DNA of 64,000 nt. Origin: Pacificimonas pallii. GTDB taxonomy: Bacteria; Pseudomonadota; Alphaproteobacteria; Sphingomonadales; Sphingomonadaceae. A program made the translations under genes and the position numbers. Location: the NCBI RefSeq assembly GCF_019204005.1, contig NZ_JAGSPA010000001.1, forward strand, positions 186,001 to 250,000, read 5' to 3'. Below the pieces are notes generated by a model. The model was not told where the DNA came from, made no database searches, and was given only the letters and a program-made list of their open reading frames with translations. Positions 9,611 to 17,433 of the stretch are shown here, in pieces. The stretch's first letter is position 1, and each line of letters begins with the position of its first letter.

Positions 9611-10225
9611 ATGCCAACCCATAAAAGCCAGGCTCATTTGTTCGACCGCTCGCGTCAGCGGGAGAAAAAGCGTGCGGCGCTGATCTTGGAAGCCGCGCGC
9701 GCTTTTCACGAAAACGGCTACGCCGGCACGACACTCGACATGCTGGCAAAGCGTCTCGGAATCACGAAGAAAGCGTTGTACAATTATGTTTCTGGCAAAA
9801 GCGAACTTTTGCTCGAGATATTCTTGCTCTGGCTGGACCTTCAAGAAAAGTCGATTGGCGAGGCCGAGCAGGCCTTTGGTGACGCCGAGGCCAAACTGCG
9901 CGTCTATGCGAGCAATTATGTTCAATCGGTCTACGAACATTTCGTACCCATGGAACGAATGGTTGGCGAGCTCGACACGCTGGAAGAGGATGCCGTCCGT
10001 TCGATCCAACTCCGGCGCCGCAAGAACGACCAACGGCTCGCCGCATTGTTCGAGAGTGGGCAGGCAGGCGAATTCGCGGATTGGGATGCCAAATACGCGG
10101 TGCATGTTTTGAACGGCGCGATCGACTGGATGTTCAAATGGCTGAAACCAGGCGGCAAGGTCACACCTGAAGAGGCGTCAAGAGGGGTTATCGATATCGT
10201 CATGTATGGCTTTCGCAAACGCTGA
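9611..10225 (+). CDS. TetR/AcrR family transcriptional regulator
   Basis: This 204-residue regulator has an N-terminal TetR helix-turn-helix at about residues 22-65, with ALILEAARAFHENGYAGTTL leading into a recognition helix near KKALYNYVSGKSELL, and a helical effector domain. An ATG at 9611 is preferred to the upstream TTG at 9590, because the TTG falls in a TTGACAGGA stretch that looks non-coding. It is divergent from the hydrolase-ligase operon and points towards the TonB-dependent receptor gene. Similar palindromic sites in both flanking promoter regions make it the best candidate for the local repressor, probably responding to a CoA ester or the substrate. Confidence 0.87.
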   Translation: MPTHKSQAHLFDRSRQREKKRAALILEAARAFHENGYAGTTLDMLAKRLGITKKALYNYVSGKSELLLEIFLLWLDLQEKSIGEAEQAFGDAEAKLRVYASNYVQSVYEHFVPMERMVGELDTLEEDAVRSIQLRRRKNDQRLAALFESGQAGEFADWDAKYAVHVLNGAIDWMFKWLKPGGKVTPEEASRGVIDIVMYGFRKR

Positions 10226-10268
10226 GGGACGGCAGGATTGATATGCCGCGCGCCCCTCATTCGCCCAC

Positions 10269-12350
10269 TTAATATTTGACCGTCGCCGTCAGGCGCCACC
10301 GGGCAGGCAGCCCGGGATAGGTAAAGTTCAGCCCTGGCGCGACTTCAAAAATCTGATCGTTGAATTCCTCATCGAGAATATTCTCGCCAGAGACTGCCAG
10401 TGACCAAAAATCACCTTCCAGCGCGGCGCGGGCTGAAAGCAGTCCGTAGCTGGGCTGGACCAGCGTGTTGGCCTTGTTCCAGGTTTGCGCGCCCTGCAGA
10501 TAATATTCGCTTCGCAACACGAGGTTGAGCCCATCGGATAGCGGCCATCTATATTGCGCGCCTGCATTCACGACCAACTCGGTGCGGAATGGCGTCTGGT
10601 TTCCGACCAAGGCGGGGTTCGGGTCATCCACAATTTTGGTGTCGAGATAATCGAACGTGGCAAAGACGTCGAAACCCTTGGTTGGCTGAACGGCCAGACT
10701 TAATTCAACACCGCGATTTTCGCTTTTGCCGAGATTGTCCGTCGTGGTTATTAGATTGCCAGTGTTCGGATCGGTGATCAGCACCGAGACTTGCTGATTG
10801 CTGTATTCGATATGGTAGGCGGCGATTTCCGCGCGAACCCGGCCATTGAGGAACGCGCTTTTGAGACCCACCTCATATGATTTCAGCGTTTCCGCGCCAA
10901 AGGGAAGCGCACTCGCGGCATCGAATCCGCCGCTTCGGAAGCCTTCGCCATAACTGGCATAAGCCGTCACGTCGTCGGAGATCTCATAGGTGAGGGATAT
11001 TTTGGGCGACGTCTGCTCGGTGGTTTGCCTGTTGGTCGCGATCGCAGGTGTCAGAACGTTCTGAACCTGCTCGTCGCGATCAAACCTCAATGCCGCCCCA
11101 AGTGTAAGCCTGTCAGTCACATCGATATCGAGCTGGCCGAACACGCCGATCCGCTCTCCATTCGTGATATTCGACGAGCCCCCCAGATTTCCAAGGCCGG
11201 CCAGAATCTCGACATCCGCTGTCGAAAATTCGACTTCATTATCTTCGTAAAACGCGCCGGCAAGCCACCTGAATGCCTGATCAGATGGAGACGCCAGCCG
11301 AACCTCCTGCGACAAGGCGCGATAGTCGCTGACGCTTGTTCGCGCGATTTGCAAACCGGGGGTAAAGCCAAAATCAGCGTCCTGGCGCAGGGTTTGATCC
11401 GATGTCACATATTGCGAGATCGATGTGAGCGTCGCGAAATCCAGATCTGCGGTGACCTTCAAGGCCGCATCTATCACGTCGCGCTTGTTGAAACCGTCAG
11501 CCAAGTCGACGACGTTCAGCGCGCCACCTATGTCATCCACATATGTTCGCGCGTCTGCGGTTATGAAGCCTGAATTATAGCCATTATCATATCCGTTTGC
11601 CGAAACTCTCAGATCAACATCAACCGCTGAAGACGGACGCCATAGCAATCGCCCTCGCGCGAAATATTCCTCACGCGTATCCTGATCGTCTCCCAGGCCA
11701 TTGTCGAAAAATCCATCCGATTTGAGGTAGGAGCCACTGAACCTGACGAATAATTCATCAGCGATAATGGGCGTGCCGATCGCTCCGCCAACGCTATACT
11801 CATTGCCAGCGCCATATGTCGCGCGACCGCCAAATTCCAAATCATTCGACGGAGATTTTGTGATGATATTGATCACACCGCCGATCGTATCGCGGCCGTA
11901 CAGTGCGCCCTGTGGCCCCTTGATAACCTCGATACGCTCAATATCGAACAACTGATTACGCAGCGGATCGCCAGCGGGAAGATAAACACCGTCAGAAAGG
12001 ACAACGACAGACGGCGCGGTTCCGCCGATCTGGCCGACACCGCGGAAAACGATGATCGGGCGGTCTCCACCCTGAAATCCCTGCTGAACGTTTACGCCGG
12101 GAGTAAGCTGGGCAAAATCGGCGACTTCATCGATTTCCGCATCGTCGATTGCTTGCTCGTTGAAGACCGTGATCGCTTCCGGAACATCAAGCAGCGATTC
12201 CTCACGCAGCCTTGCCGTGACAACAATCGCGCTGTCGTCGACCTCCTGCCCGACTGGTTGCGCCTGCGCGTCATCCTGAGCAGCCGCCTGTGTGTGCTGC
12301 GTCAGTGCCAAGACCGCCCATGCGGCACCCGCCAAACCCCTCGCCTTCAT
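10269..12350 (-). CDS. TonB-dependent outer membrane receptor
   Basis: This 693-residue outer membrane transporter has a signal peptide (about residues 1-25, ending QAAAQ), a TonB-box-like segment DDSAIVVTARL soon after, a plug domain with RIEVIKGPQGALYGRDTIGG, and a long beta-barrel ending in an aromatic residue (TATVKY). No FecR/sigma pair is nearby, so it is more like catabolic TonB receptors that import hydrophobic or aromatic compounds than a siderophore receptor. It is convergent with the TetR gene and divergent from a crotonase/acyl-CoA synthetase pair. Two palindromes in its promoter suggest co-regulation with the catabolic operon. Confidence 0.93.
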   Translation of the reverse strand: MKARGLAGAAWAVLALTQHTQAAAQDDAQAQPVGQEVDDSAIVVTARLREESLLDVPEAITVFNEQAIDDAEIDEVADFAQLTPGVNVQQGFQGGDRPIIVFRGVGQIGGTAPSVVVLSDGVYLPAGDPLRNQLFDIERIEVIKGPQGALYGRDTIGGVINIITKSPSNDLEFGGRATYGAGNEYSVGGAIGTPIIADELFVRFSGSYLKSDGFFDNGLGDDQDTREEYFARGRLLWRPSSAVDVDLRVSANGYDNGYNSGFITADARTYVDDIGGALNVVDLADGFNKRDVIDAALKVTADLDFATLTSISQYVTSDQTLRQDADFGFTPGLQIARTSVSDYRALSQEVRLASPSDQAFRWLAGAFYEDNEVEFSTADVEILAGLGNLGGSSNITNGERIGVFGQLDIDVTDRLTLGAALRFDRDEQVQNVLTPAIATNRQTTEQTSPKISLTYEISDDVTAYASYGEGFRSGGFDAASALPFGAETLKSYEVGLKSAFLNGRVRAEIAAYHIEYSNQQVSVLITDPNTGNLITTTDNLGKSENRGVELSLAVQPTKGFDVFATFDYLDTKIVDDPNPALVGNQTPFRTELVVNAGAQYRWPLSDGLNLVLRSEYYLQGAQTWNKANTLVQPSYGLLSARAALEGDFWSLAVSGENILDEEFNDQIFEVAPGLNFTYPGLPARWRLTATVKY

Positions 12351-12366
12351 TGCCTTCTCCCATTCA

Positions 12367-12400
12367 TCACCTTATGGTGTATTATATCACTATGTGGTGA
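12367..12400. promoter_or_regulatory. Tandem operator-like palindromes in divergent promoter
   Basis: Two 14-base sites, TCACCTTATGGTGT (12367-12380) and TCACTATGTGGTGA (12387-12400), start exactly 20 bases apart, so they lie on nearly the same face of the helix. They sit between the divergent receptor gene (start 12350) and the crotonase gene (start 12445). They share TCAC-N5-GGT with the site at 9536-9549. This looks like a dimeric repressor operator. Confidence 0.55.
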
Positions 12401-12444
12401 CTTAAGTAGCTGATCCGTAATTCCGGCGCAAGGGCTGAGCGAAA

Positions 12445-13227
12445 ATGACTGTATTGAAATGGGAAAATGTGGAGTCAGGCCTTCGCGTGTCGCGCATGGG
12501 GCCTGTGGCGGTCGTCCAGATTGACCGTCCGAGTCGCGCAAACAGCCTGGATATCGAAACCAGCCAAAGCATGGCCCGCATATTTGACGCCTTTGACAGT
12601 GATGACACGGTTGCAGCTGTGATTATCACCGGATCAGGACAACGGCATTTCTGCGCTGGAATGGACCTTGCCTGCGTAAAGCCGGGCGAACGCGTAATCC
12701 TTCCTGAAAGCGGGTTTGGCGGACTGACCGCGCGTGCTTCCGATAAGCCACTGATCGCAGCCGTGAATGGCGTTGCGTTGGGTGGTGGGCTGGAGGTGCT
12801 GCTGGCCTGCGATCTGGTTCTTGCGGCGCCGCACTGCAAATTTGGATTGCCGGAACCCGCGGTCGGACAAGCTGCTCTGGCCGGCGGGTTGGTCCGCCTG
12901 CCGCTGACAATCGGACGCATGCGCGCGATGGAGATGGTCTTGACCGGCCGTCTGATTTCGTCCGCCAGGGCGCTCGAATGGGGATTGGCAAATGAGATTG
13001 TGGCCGACGAACCTGTTCTGGACGCCGCCATAAGGCTCGCAAGCAAGATGGCCGAGCTTGCCCCTCTTGCCCAGCGCGCGTCTAAAGCTGTCATGTTGCA
13101 ATCTGAACGCGCCGCTCTGGCACGGGAAAACCCACGGATTGTCGATACAATGCTCGATAGTAACGACGCCGTTGAGGGCGCGACGGCCTTTTTCGAGAAG
13201 CGAAAACCGATGTGGACGGGGAGGTAA
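12445..13227 (+). CDS. Enoyl-CoA hydratase/isomerase family protein
   Basis: This 260-residue crotonase has the oxyanion segments RHFCAGMDL and NGVALGGGLEVLLACDL, and the segment FGLPEPAVG where hydratases carry their general acid. Family members hydrate or isomerise enoyl-CoA. It is followed after 9 bases by an acyl-CoA synthetase and is divergent from the TonB receptor, so uptake and CoA chemistry are probably switched on together. It is a second, distinct crotonase besides the one at the end of the minus-strand operon. The substrate is not evident. Confidence 0.87.
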   Translation: MTVLKWENVESGLRVSRMGPVAVVQIDRPSRANSLDIETSQSMARIFDAFDSDDTVAAVIITGSGQRHFCAGMDLACVKPGERVILPESGFGGLTARASDKPLIAAVNGVALGGGLEVLLACDLVLAAPHCKFGLPEPAVGQAALAGGLVRLPLTIGRMRAMEMVLTGRLISSARALEWGLANEIVADEPVLDAAIRLASKMAELAPLAQRASKAVMLQSERAALARENPRIVDTMLDSNDAVEGATAFFEKRKPMWTGR

Positions 13228-13236
13228 GCGGTCCGG

Positions 13237-14904
13237 ATGAATAAATTGAGTTATGTGCACGGCGCTGTTGATGAGCCTTTGATCTATTCAACAATAGGGT
13301 CTTTGCTGGATAAAGTGGCGCAAACACATGGCGACCGCGAGGCTGTCGTCATGTTGCACCAGGACTGGCGGATGACTTATGCTGAATTGGCAGACGCTGC
13401 GGATGCAATCGCGGCCAATCTTCTGGACCTTGGCCTTAGGCCAGGCGACCGGGTAGGCATCTGGTCCCACAATCGGATGGAATGGCTGTTAACGCAATAT
13501 GCGACTGCCAAAGCGGGGCTGATCCTGGTGACGATCAATCCGGCTTACCGCAAATCCGAGCTAGCCTATGCGCTTGCGAAAGTGGGCTGCCGCGCGCTCA
13601 TTCTGGCGGATCGTTTCAAGACCAGCGATTACCATGCCATGATCCTGGACCTGGTCCCGGAATTGGCAGATGCCGCGTCCGGACCATTACAAGCCCAGGC
13701 CTTTCCAGAGTTGAAATTCGTCATCGCTCTGGGTGAAACTCAGCCGCCGGGCTTTATCCCATTCGCTCATTTGCAAAGGATACCCACCGAACAGGCGCGG
13801 CACAGCCTCGCTGACATCACACGCGACCTCCAGCCCGACGATCCCGTCAACATACAGTTTACCAGCGGCACAACCGGCAATCCGAAGGGAGCGACGCTTA
13901 CGCACTTCAATATTGTCAACAATGGATATTTCACCGCCAAGACCCAGGCCTTCGGTGCTGAAGACCGCGTGTGCGTACCGGTGCCGCTATATCATTGCTT
14001 TGGAATGGTACTCGCGAATCTCGCCTGCCTGCCTGCGGCAGCCGCTGCCATCTTCCCGTCCGAGTCTTTCGAACCAGAAGCGACCCTGCTCGCGCTGCAG
14101 CATGAGGGATGCACGGCGCTTTACGGGGTACCCGCAATGTTTACGGCACTGATCGAAGCTGCCGAAGGAAGCGATATGGACGTATCAAACCTACGTACCG
14201 GGATCATGGCGGGATCACCCTGCCCCATTGAGTTGATGAAGCGCGTTATCGCCGACTTCGGACTGACCGATATCACCATCGGATACGGCATGACGGAAAC
14301 AAGTCCGCTGAGTTTTCAATCGGCACTTGATGATACGCTTGACAGGCGGGTCTCCACTGTCGGCCGCGTGCATCCCCACGTGGAAGTCCGGGTGGCGGAC
14401 GATGACGGCAGGACGGTTGAGACCGGCGTCGAAGGTGAAATCCTTACGCGAGGCTATTCGGTCATGCTCGGATATTGGGATGACCCGGAAAAAACCAGTG
14501 AAGCGATCGATCGCCATGGATGGATGCATACTGGAGACTTAGGGACGATCGACGCCCATGGCTATTGCCAGATCGTTGGGCGGAAAAAGGACATGATCAT
14601 CCGTGGCGGCGAGAATATCTCCCCCACTGAAATCGAGAACCACCTTTATAAGCATCCCGATATCAGTGAGGCCGCAATCTTTGGAATCCCCGATGAACGA
14701 CTTGGTGAGATCGTGGCATGCTGGGTCATCCCGAAACCCGGCAGTGAATTGACGCCTGAACGCGTTGTCGAATTCTGCAAGGACCATATCGCCCACTACA
14801 AAGTGCCGGCGCGGGTGCGCCTGGTCGAAGACCTCCCGCGAACCGTTACGGGAAAGATCAAGAAATTCGAAATGCGCGACAGTGAGATCGCACGATCCCG
14901 TTAA
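13237..14904 (+). CDS. Acyl-CoA synthetase (AMP-forming, FadD-like)
   Basis: This 555-residue ANL-family ligase carries FTSGTTGNPKGATLTH, GYGMTETSP, the HTGDLG motif and the hinge GRKKDMIIRGGENISP, and ends with the catalytic lysine motif TVTGKIKK. The length and motifs match medium/long-chain or branched fatty-acyl-CoA synthetases. It lies 9 bases after a crotonase gene in a two-gene plus-strand operon that shares its promoter region with the TonB receptor. It probably activates an imported acid or a downstream intermediate. A second ligase is in the divergent operon, so the pathway may have two acid-activation steps or two acid products. Confidence 0.88.
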   Translation: MNKLSYVHGAVDEPLIYSTIGSLLDKVAQTHGDREAVVMLHQDWRMTYAELADAADAIAANLLDLGLRPGDRVGIWSHNRMEWLLTQYATAKAGLILVTINPAYRKSELAYALAKVGCRALILADRFKTSDYHAMILDLVPELADAASGPLQAQAFPELKFVIALGETQPPGFIPFAHLQRIPTEQARHSLADITRDLQPDDPVNIQFTSGTTGNPKGATLTHFNIVNNGYFTAKTQAFGAEDRVCVPVPLYHCFGMVLANLACLPAAAAAIFPSESFEPEATLLALQHEGCTALYGVPAMFTALIEAAEGSDMDVSNLRTGIMAGSPCPIELMKRVIADFGLTDITIGYGMTETSPLSFQSALDDTLDRRVSTVGRVHPHVEVRVADDDGRTVETGVEGEILTRGYSVMLGYWDDPEKTSEAIDRHGWMHTGDLGTIDAHGYCQIVGRKKDMIIRGGENISPTEIENHLYKHPDISEAAIFGIPDERLGEIVACWVIPKPGSELTPERVVEFCKDHIAHYKVPARVRLVEDLPRTVTGKIKKFEMRDSEIARSR

Positions 14905-15072
14905 TTTGCTGGCGGCGATGATGCCGATGGAACCTGTCAAAGTCTTCCAAATGCCGTCGGCGATCGCAAAGGCAGGCCGCTCATTCTGCTGGTTGGCAAC
15001 AGGCACATGAGCGATAATGAATCATTGCCGCGCGATTGGCCAGCCTCCACCCCATAAGTTGAAAGGACTGTT

Positions 15073-16275
15073 TCATGTGACGCTGTTGACCTGCTTGTAA
15101 CGCGGATTATCCCATAGCCTGTTCAAGATGACATCTTCCACGACTTCAGCAGCGGTCACGATGTCACCAGTGTCGAGATAGAGAGGTGTAAATCCAAACC
15201 GCATGATGTCGGGTGCCCTGAAATCACCAATCACCCCCCGGTCGATAAGGGCCTGCATCGCGGCATAGCCATGTTCGAACCGGAAAGAGACCTGACTGCC
15301 GCGTGCGGCAGGGTCCCTTGGGCTGACGAGGTGGAGGGCCGGGCATCGTTTCTCGACTTCGGCGATAAAGCGCTCCGACAGTTCGATCGACGCAGCACGG
15401 ACGTCGCCCATGTCCACGCCGTTCCATATCTGCATGGCAGCCTCCAGAGCCGAGAGCTGAATGATGGGCGGGGTGCCGACGCGCATGCGTTCGATGCTGT
15501 TCGCGGGCCGGTAATCGCGATCAAATGCGAAGGGGACGTCGTGCCCCATCCAGCCCGCGAGCGCCGGGCGGACCGTTTCAACAAGGTCAGGCCTGACATA
15601 AATGAACGCTGGCGCGCCCGGGCCGCCGTTCAGATATTTATAGGTGCACCCAACGGCGAATTCACAGCCGGAGTCCGTGAGCTGGACGGGAACCGCGCCT
15701 GCGCTGTGCGCCAGATCCCAGATCATCACGGCACCGGCGTCATGGGCCGCGGACGTAATTCTGTTCATCTCGTGCAGCCGGCCGGTCCGGTAATCGACCT
15801 GCGTGATCATGACGGCCGCCACAGTCTCGTCAATGGACCGCTCAACGGCTTCCGGTGCTACGATCCGAAGTTCATGGCCTTTGTCCAAACTTTCAATAAG
15901 GCCCTGGGCCATGTAGAGGTCGGTGGGGAAATTACCGCTATCGGAAAGGATGATTTTCCGGTCCGGCCGCATCTGCAAGGCCGAGGCGAGCGCCTGATAC
16001 ACTTTGATCGACAGGGTGTCGCCCATGACGATCGATCCGCCAGGCGCGCCGACCAGTTTCGCAATCAGGTCGCCGACACGGGCAGGCTGTTCCATCCATG
16101 CGCACTCGTTCCATGCGCGGATAAGCGCCTGACCCCATTCCCTCTCGACGACTTCGGTGATCCGCCTGGAAGCAATACGCGGCAAAGGCCCAAGAGAGTT
16201 GCCGTCCAGATAAATGACGCCGGACGGAATAACGAACTGCTCTTTTCTAAAAACCGCGCCGCTCTTCATGGTCAT
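15073..16275 (-). CDS. kynU: Kynureninase
   Basis: This 400-residue PLP enzyme cleaves L-kynurenine to anthranilate and alanine. It begins with the conserved YLDGNSLGP (about residues 22-30), contains the cofactor aspartate region VMIWDLAHSAG, and has the PLP-binding lysine at Lys213 in TYKYLNGGPG, as expected for KynU. Its start overlaps the stop of kynA by ATGA, so the two are translationally coupled. The anthranilate produced is the substrate of the ligase encoded in the divergent operon. The formamidase needed between KynA and KynU is not in this operon. Confidence 0.96.
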   Translation of the reverse strand: MTMKSGAVFRKEQFVIPSGVIYLDGNSLGPLPRIASRRITEVVEREWGQALIRAWNECAWMEQPARVGDLIAKLVGAPGGSIVMGDTLSIKVYQALASALQMRPDRKIILSDSGNFPTDLYMAQGLIESLDKGHELRIVAPEAVERSIDETVAAVMITQVDYRTGRLHEMNRITSAAHDAGAVMIWDLAHSAGAVPVQLTDSGCEFAVGCTYKYLNGGPGAPAFIYVRPDLVETVRPALAGWMGHDVPFAFDRDYRPANSIERMRVGTPPIIQLSALEAAMQIWNGVDMGDVRAASIELSERFIAEVEKRCPALHLVSPRDPAARGSQVSFRFEHGYAAMQALIDRGVIGDFRAPDIMRFGFTPLYLDTGDIVTAAEVVEDVILNRLWDNPRYKQVNSVT

Positions 16276-17120
16276 AGCGCGCCCCGCAGATTCCAGAGTT
16301 CAGGAAACAATTCGACTTCCAGCATTTTTCGCAGATACTGCACGCCGACCGTGCCACCAGTTCCGCGCTTAAGACCGATAATGCGTTCGACCGTCGTCAC
16401 ATGGTTGAAACGCCAGCGGCGAAAATAGTCTTCTAAATCGACAAGTTTTTCCGCAAGTTCATACAAGTGCCAGTGCTTTTTCGGATCCTTGTATATCCGA
16501 ATCCACGCCGCCATGACGGCATCATTAGCGACATATGGCCTATTGAGAACATAGACTGACGGATCGAACGTCACGCCACGCGATTTTCCAAGCGCCATCA
16601 GCGCGACCTGATAGATGGAGGGCTGCGCCAGCTCCCGCTCCAGCATTTCAATAAGCTCGGGCCGGTGCTGATGCATCGCCATCATCTTGAGGTTGCGATT
16701 GCCGAGGGAATATTCGATCAGGCGGTACTGGTGGGACTGGAACCCCGATGACTTGCCAAGGTCTTCGCGGAAATGGGTGTACTCGCTCGGCGTCATCGTG
16801 CGCAGTACATCCCAGGCCGAGGTCAATTGATCGAAAATCCGGGCGACACGCGAAAGCATCTTGAACGCAGGCGAAAAATCTCCCTCCGCCAAATTCGCCC
16901 GCGCGGCGTTGAGTTCATGCAGAACCAGCCGCATCCATAACTCGCTCGTCTGATGCTGAATGATAAACAGCATTTCGTCATGGGCACTGGAAAGCGGGTT
17001 CTGCGCGCCGAGTATCTTGTCCATACCCAAATAGTCGCCGTAGCTCATCTCGTCCTTGAAAGACGTGTAAGCACCATCTTCGTTTTTCGCCTTGTCAGTG
17101 CCGGATGACGGACAGTTCAT
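16272..17120 (-). CDS. kynA: Tryptophan 2,3-dioxygenase
   Basis: This 282-residue heme dioxygenase opens the indole ring of L-tryptophan to N-formylkynurenine. Family hallmarks are visible: FIIQHQTSELW with His56 near the active site, and the heme-ligand region DYFRRWRFNHVTTVERIIG with His240. An ideal AAGGAG lies 8 bases before the ATG at 17120. It is the first gene of the kynA-kynU operon and is divergent from the flavin monooxygenase gene of the anthraniloyl-CoA operon; a 30-bp palindrome lies in the region between them. Confidence 0.96.
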   Translation of the reverse strand: MNCPSSGTDKAKNEDGAYTSFKDEMSYGDYLGMDKILGAQNPLSSAHDEMLFIIQHQTSELWMRLVLHELNAARANLAEGDFSPAFKMLSRVARIFDQLTSAWDVLRTMTPSEYTHFREDLGKSSGFQSHQYRLIEYSLGNRNLKMMAMHQHRPELIEMLERELAQPSIYQVALMALGKSRGVTFDPSVYVLNRPYVANDAVMAAWIRIYKDPKKHWHLYELAEKLVDLEDYFRRWRFNHVTTVERIIGLKRGTGGTVGVQYLRKMLEVELFPELWNLRGAL

Positions 17121-17433
17121 TCGTCTAACTCCTTGAGAGACAGCACTCTGGACGACATGAAGGTCCGCCGCTGGCCCTTTGCGTACGCCATATCGCGCTT
17201 CGAAAGCGGAAATATCGACTTGTTCCCGGCAAAACCGGCACCGCCATTCATGGCCTTCCCTTTCGAAATTACCAGAGGTTTCAGCAGAAACTGCATTGGC
17301 AGCCGGCCAATCATAAACGCGAACCCTATTGCTTCAAGCATAAAATTTTAAGCTTGAAGCTTTTCCTTCGATCCGCTAAAGCTGCTGTTCGTGAGGAGCG
17401 TCATATGCGGATCATCAGCGAGGGGGGCCGGGG
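17121..17433. other. Divergent kynA / anthraniloyl-CoA operon promoter region
   Basis: This 313-base region must hold the promoters of both operons. Its main feature is the palindrome at 17331-17360, described separately. A 74-codon minus-strand frame (17117-17341) ends in an ATGA overlap with kynA, but it has no recognisable domain and its start lies inside the palindrome. No RNA gene or terminator was found. Confidence 0.5.
17331..17360. promoter_or_regulatory. 30-bp palindromic operator candidate
   Basis: Two 9-base arms, GCTTCAAGC (17331-17339) and GCTTGAAGC (17352-17360), flank the 10-base palindrome TAAAATTTTA (17341-17350), with one unpaired A on each side. Each arm is itself a near palindrome (GCTT-C-AAGC), and their centres are 21 bases apart. 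The form TTGC-N4-AGCA resembles MarR-family sites, and a MarR gene is in the operon it fronts. Binding is inference. Confidence 0.6.

Noticed and set aside
17117-17341. A 74-codon minus-strand frame overlapping kynA by ATGA
   Set aside because: No recognisable domain, its start lies within the operator palindrome, and kynA has its own ideal ribosome binding site; a leader peptide is possible but unsupported.
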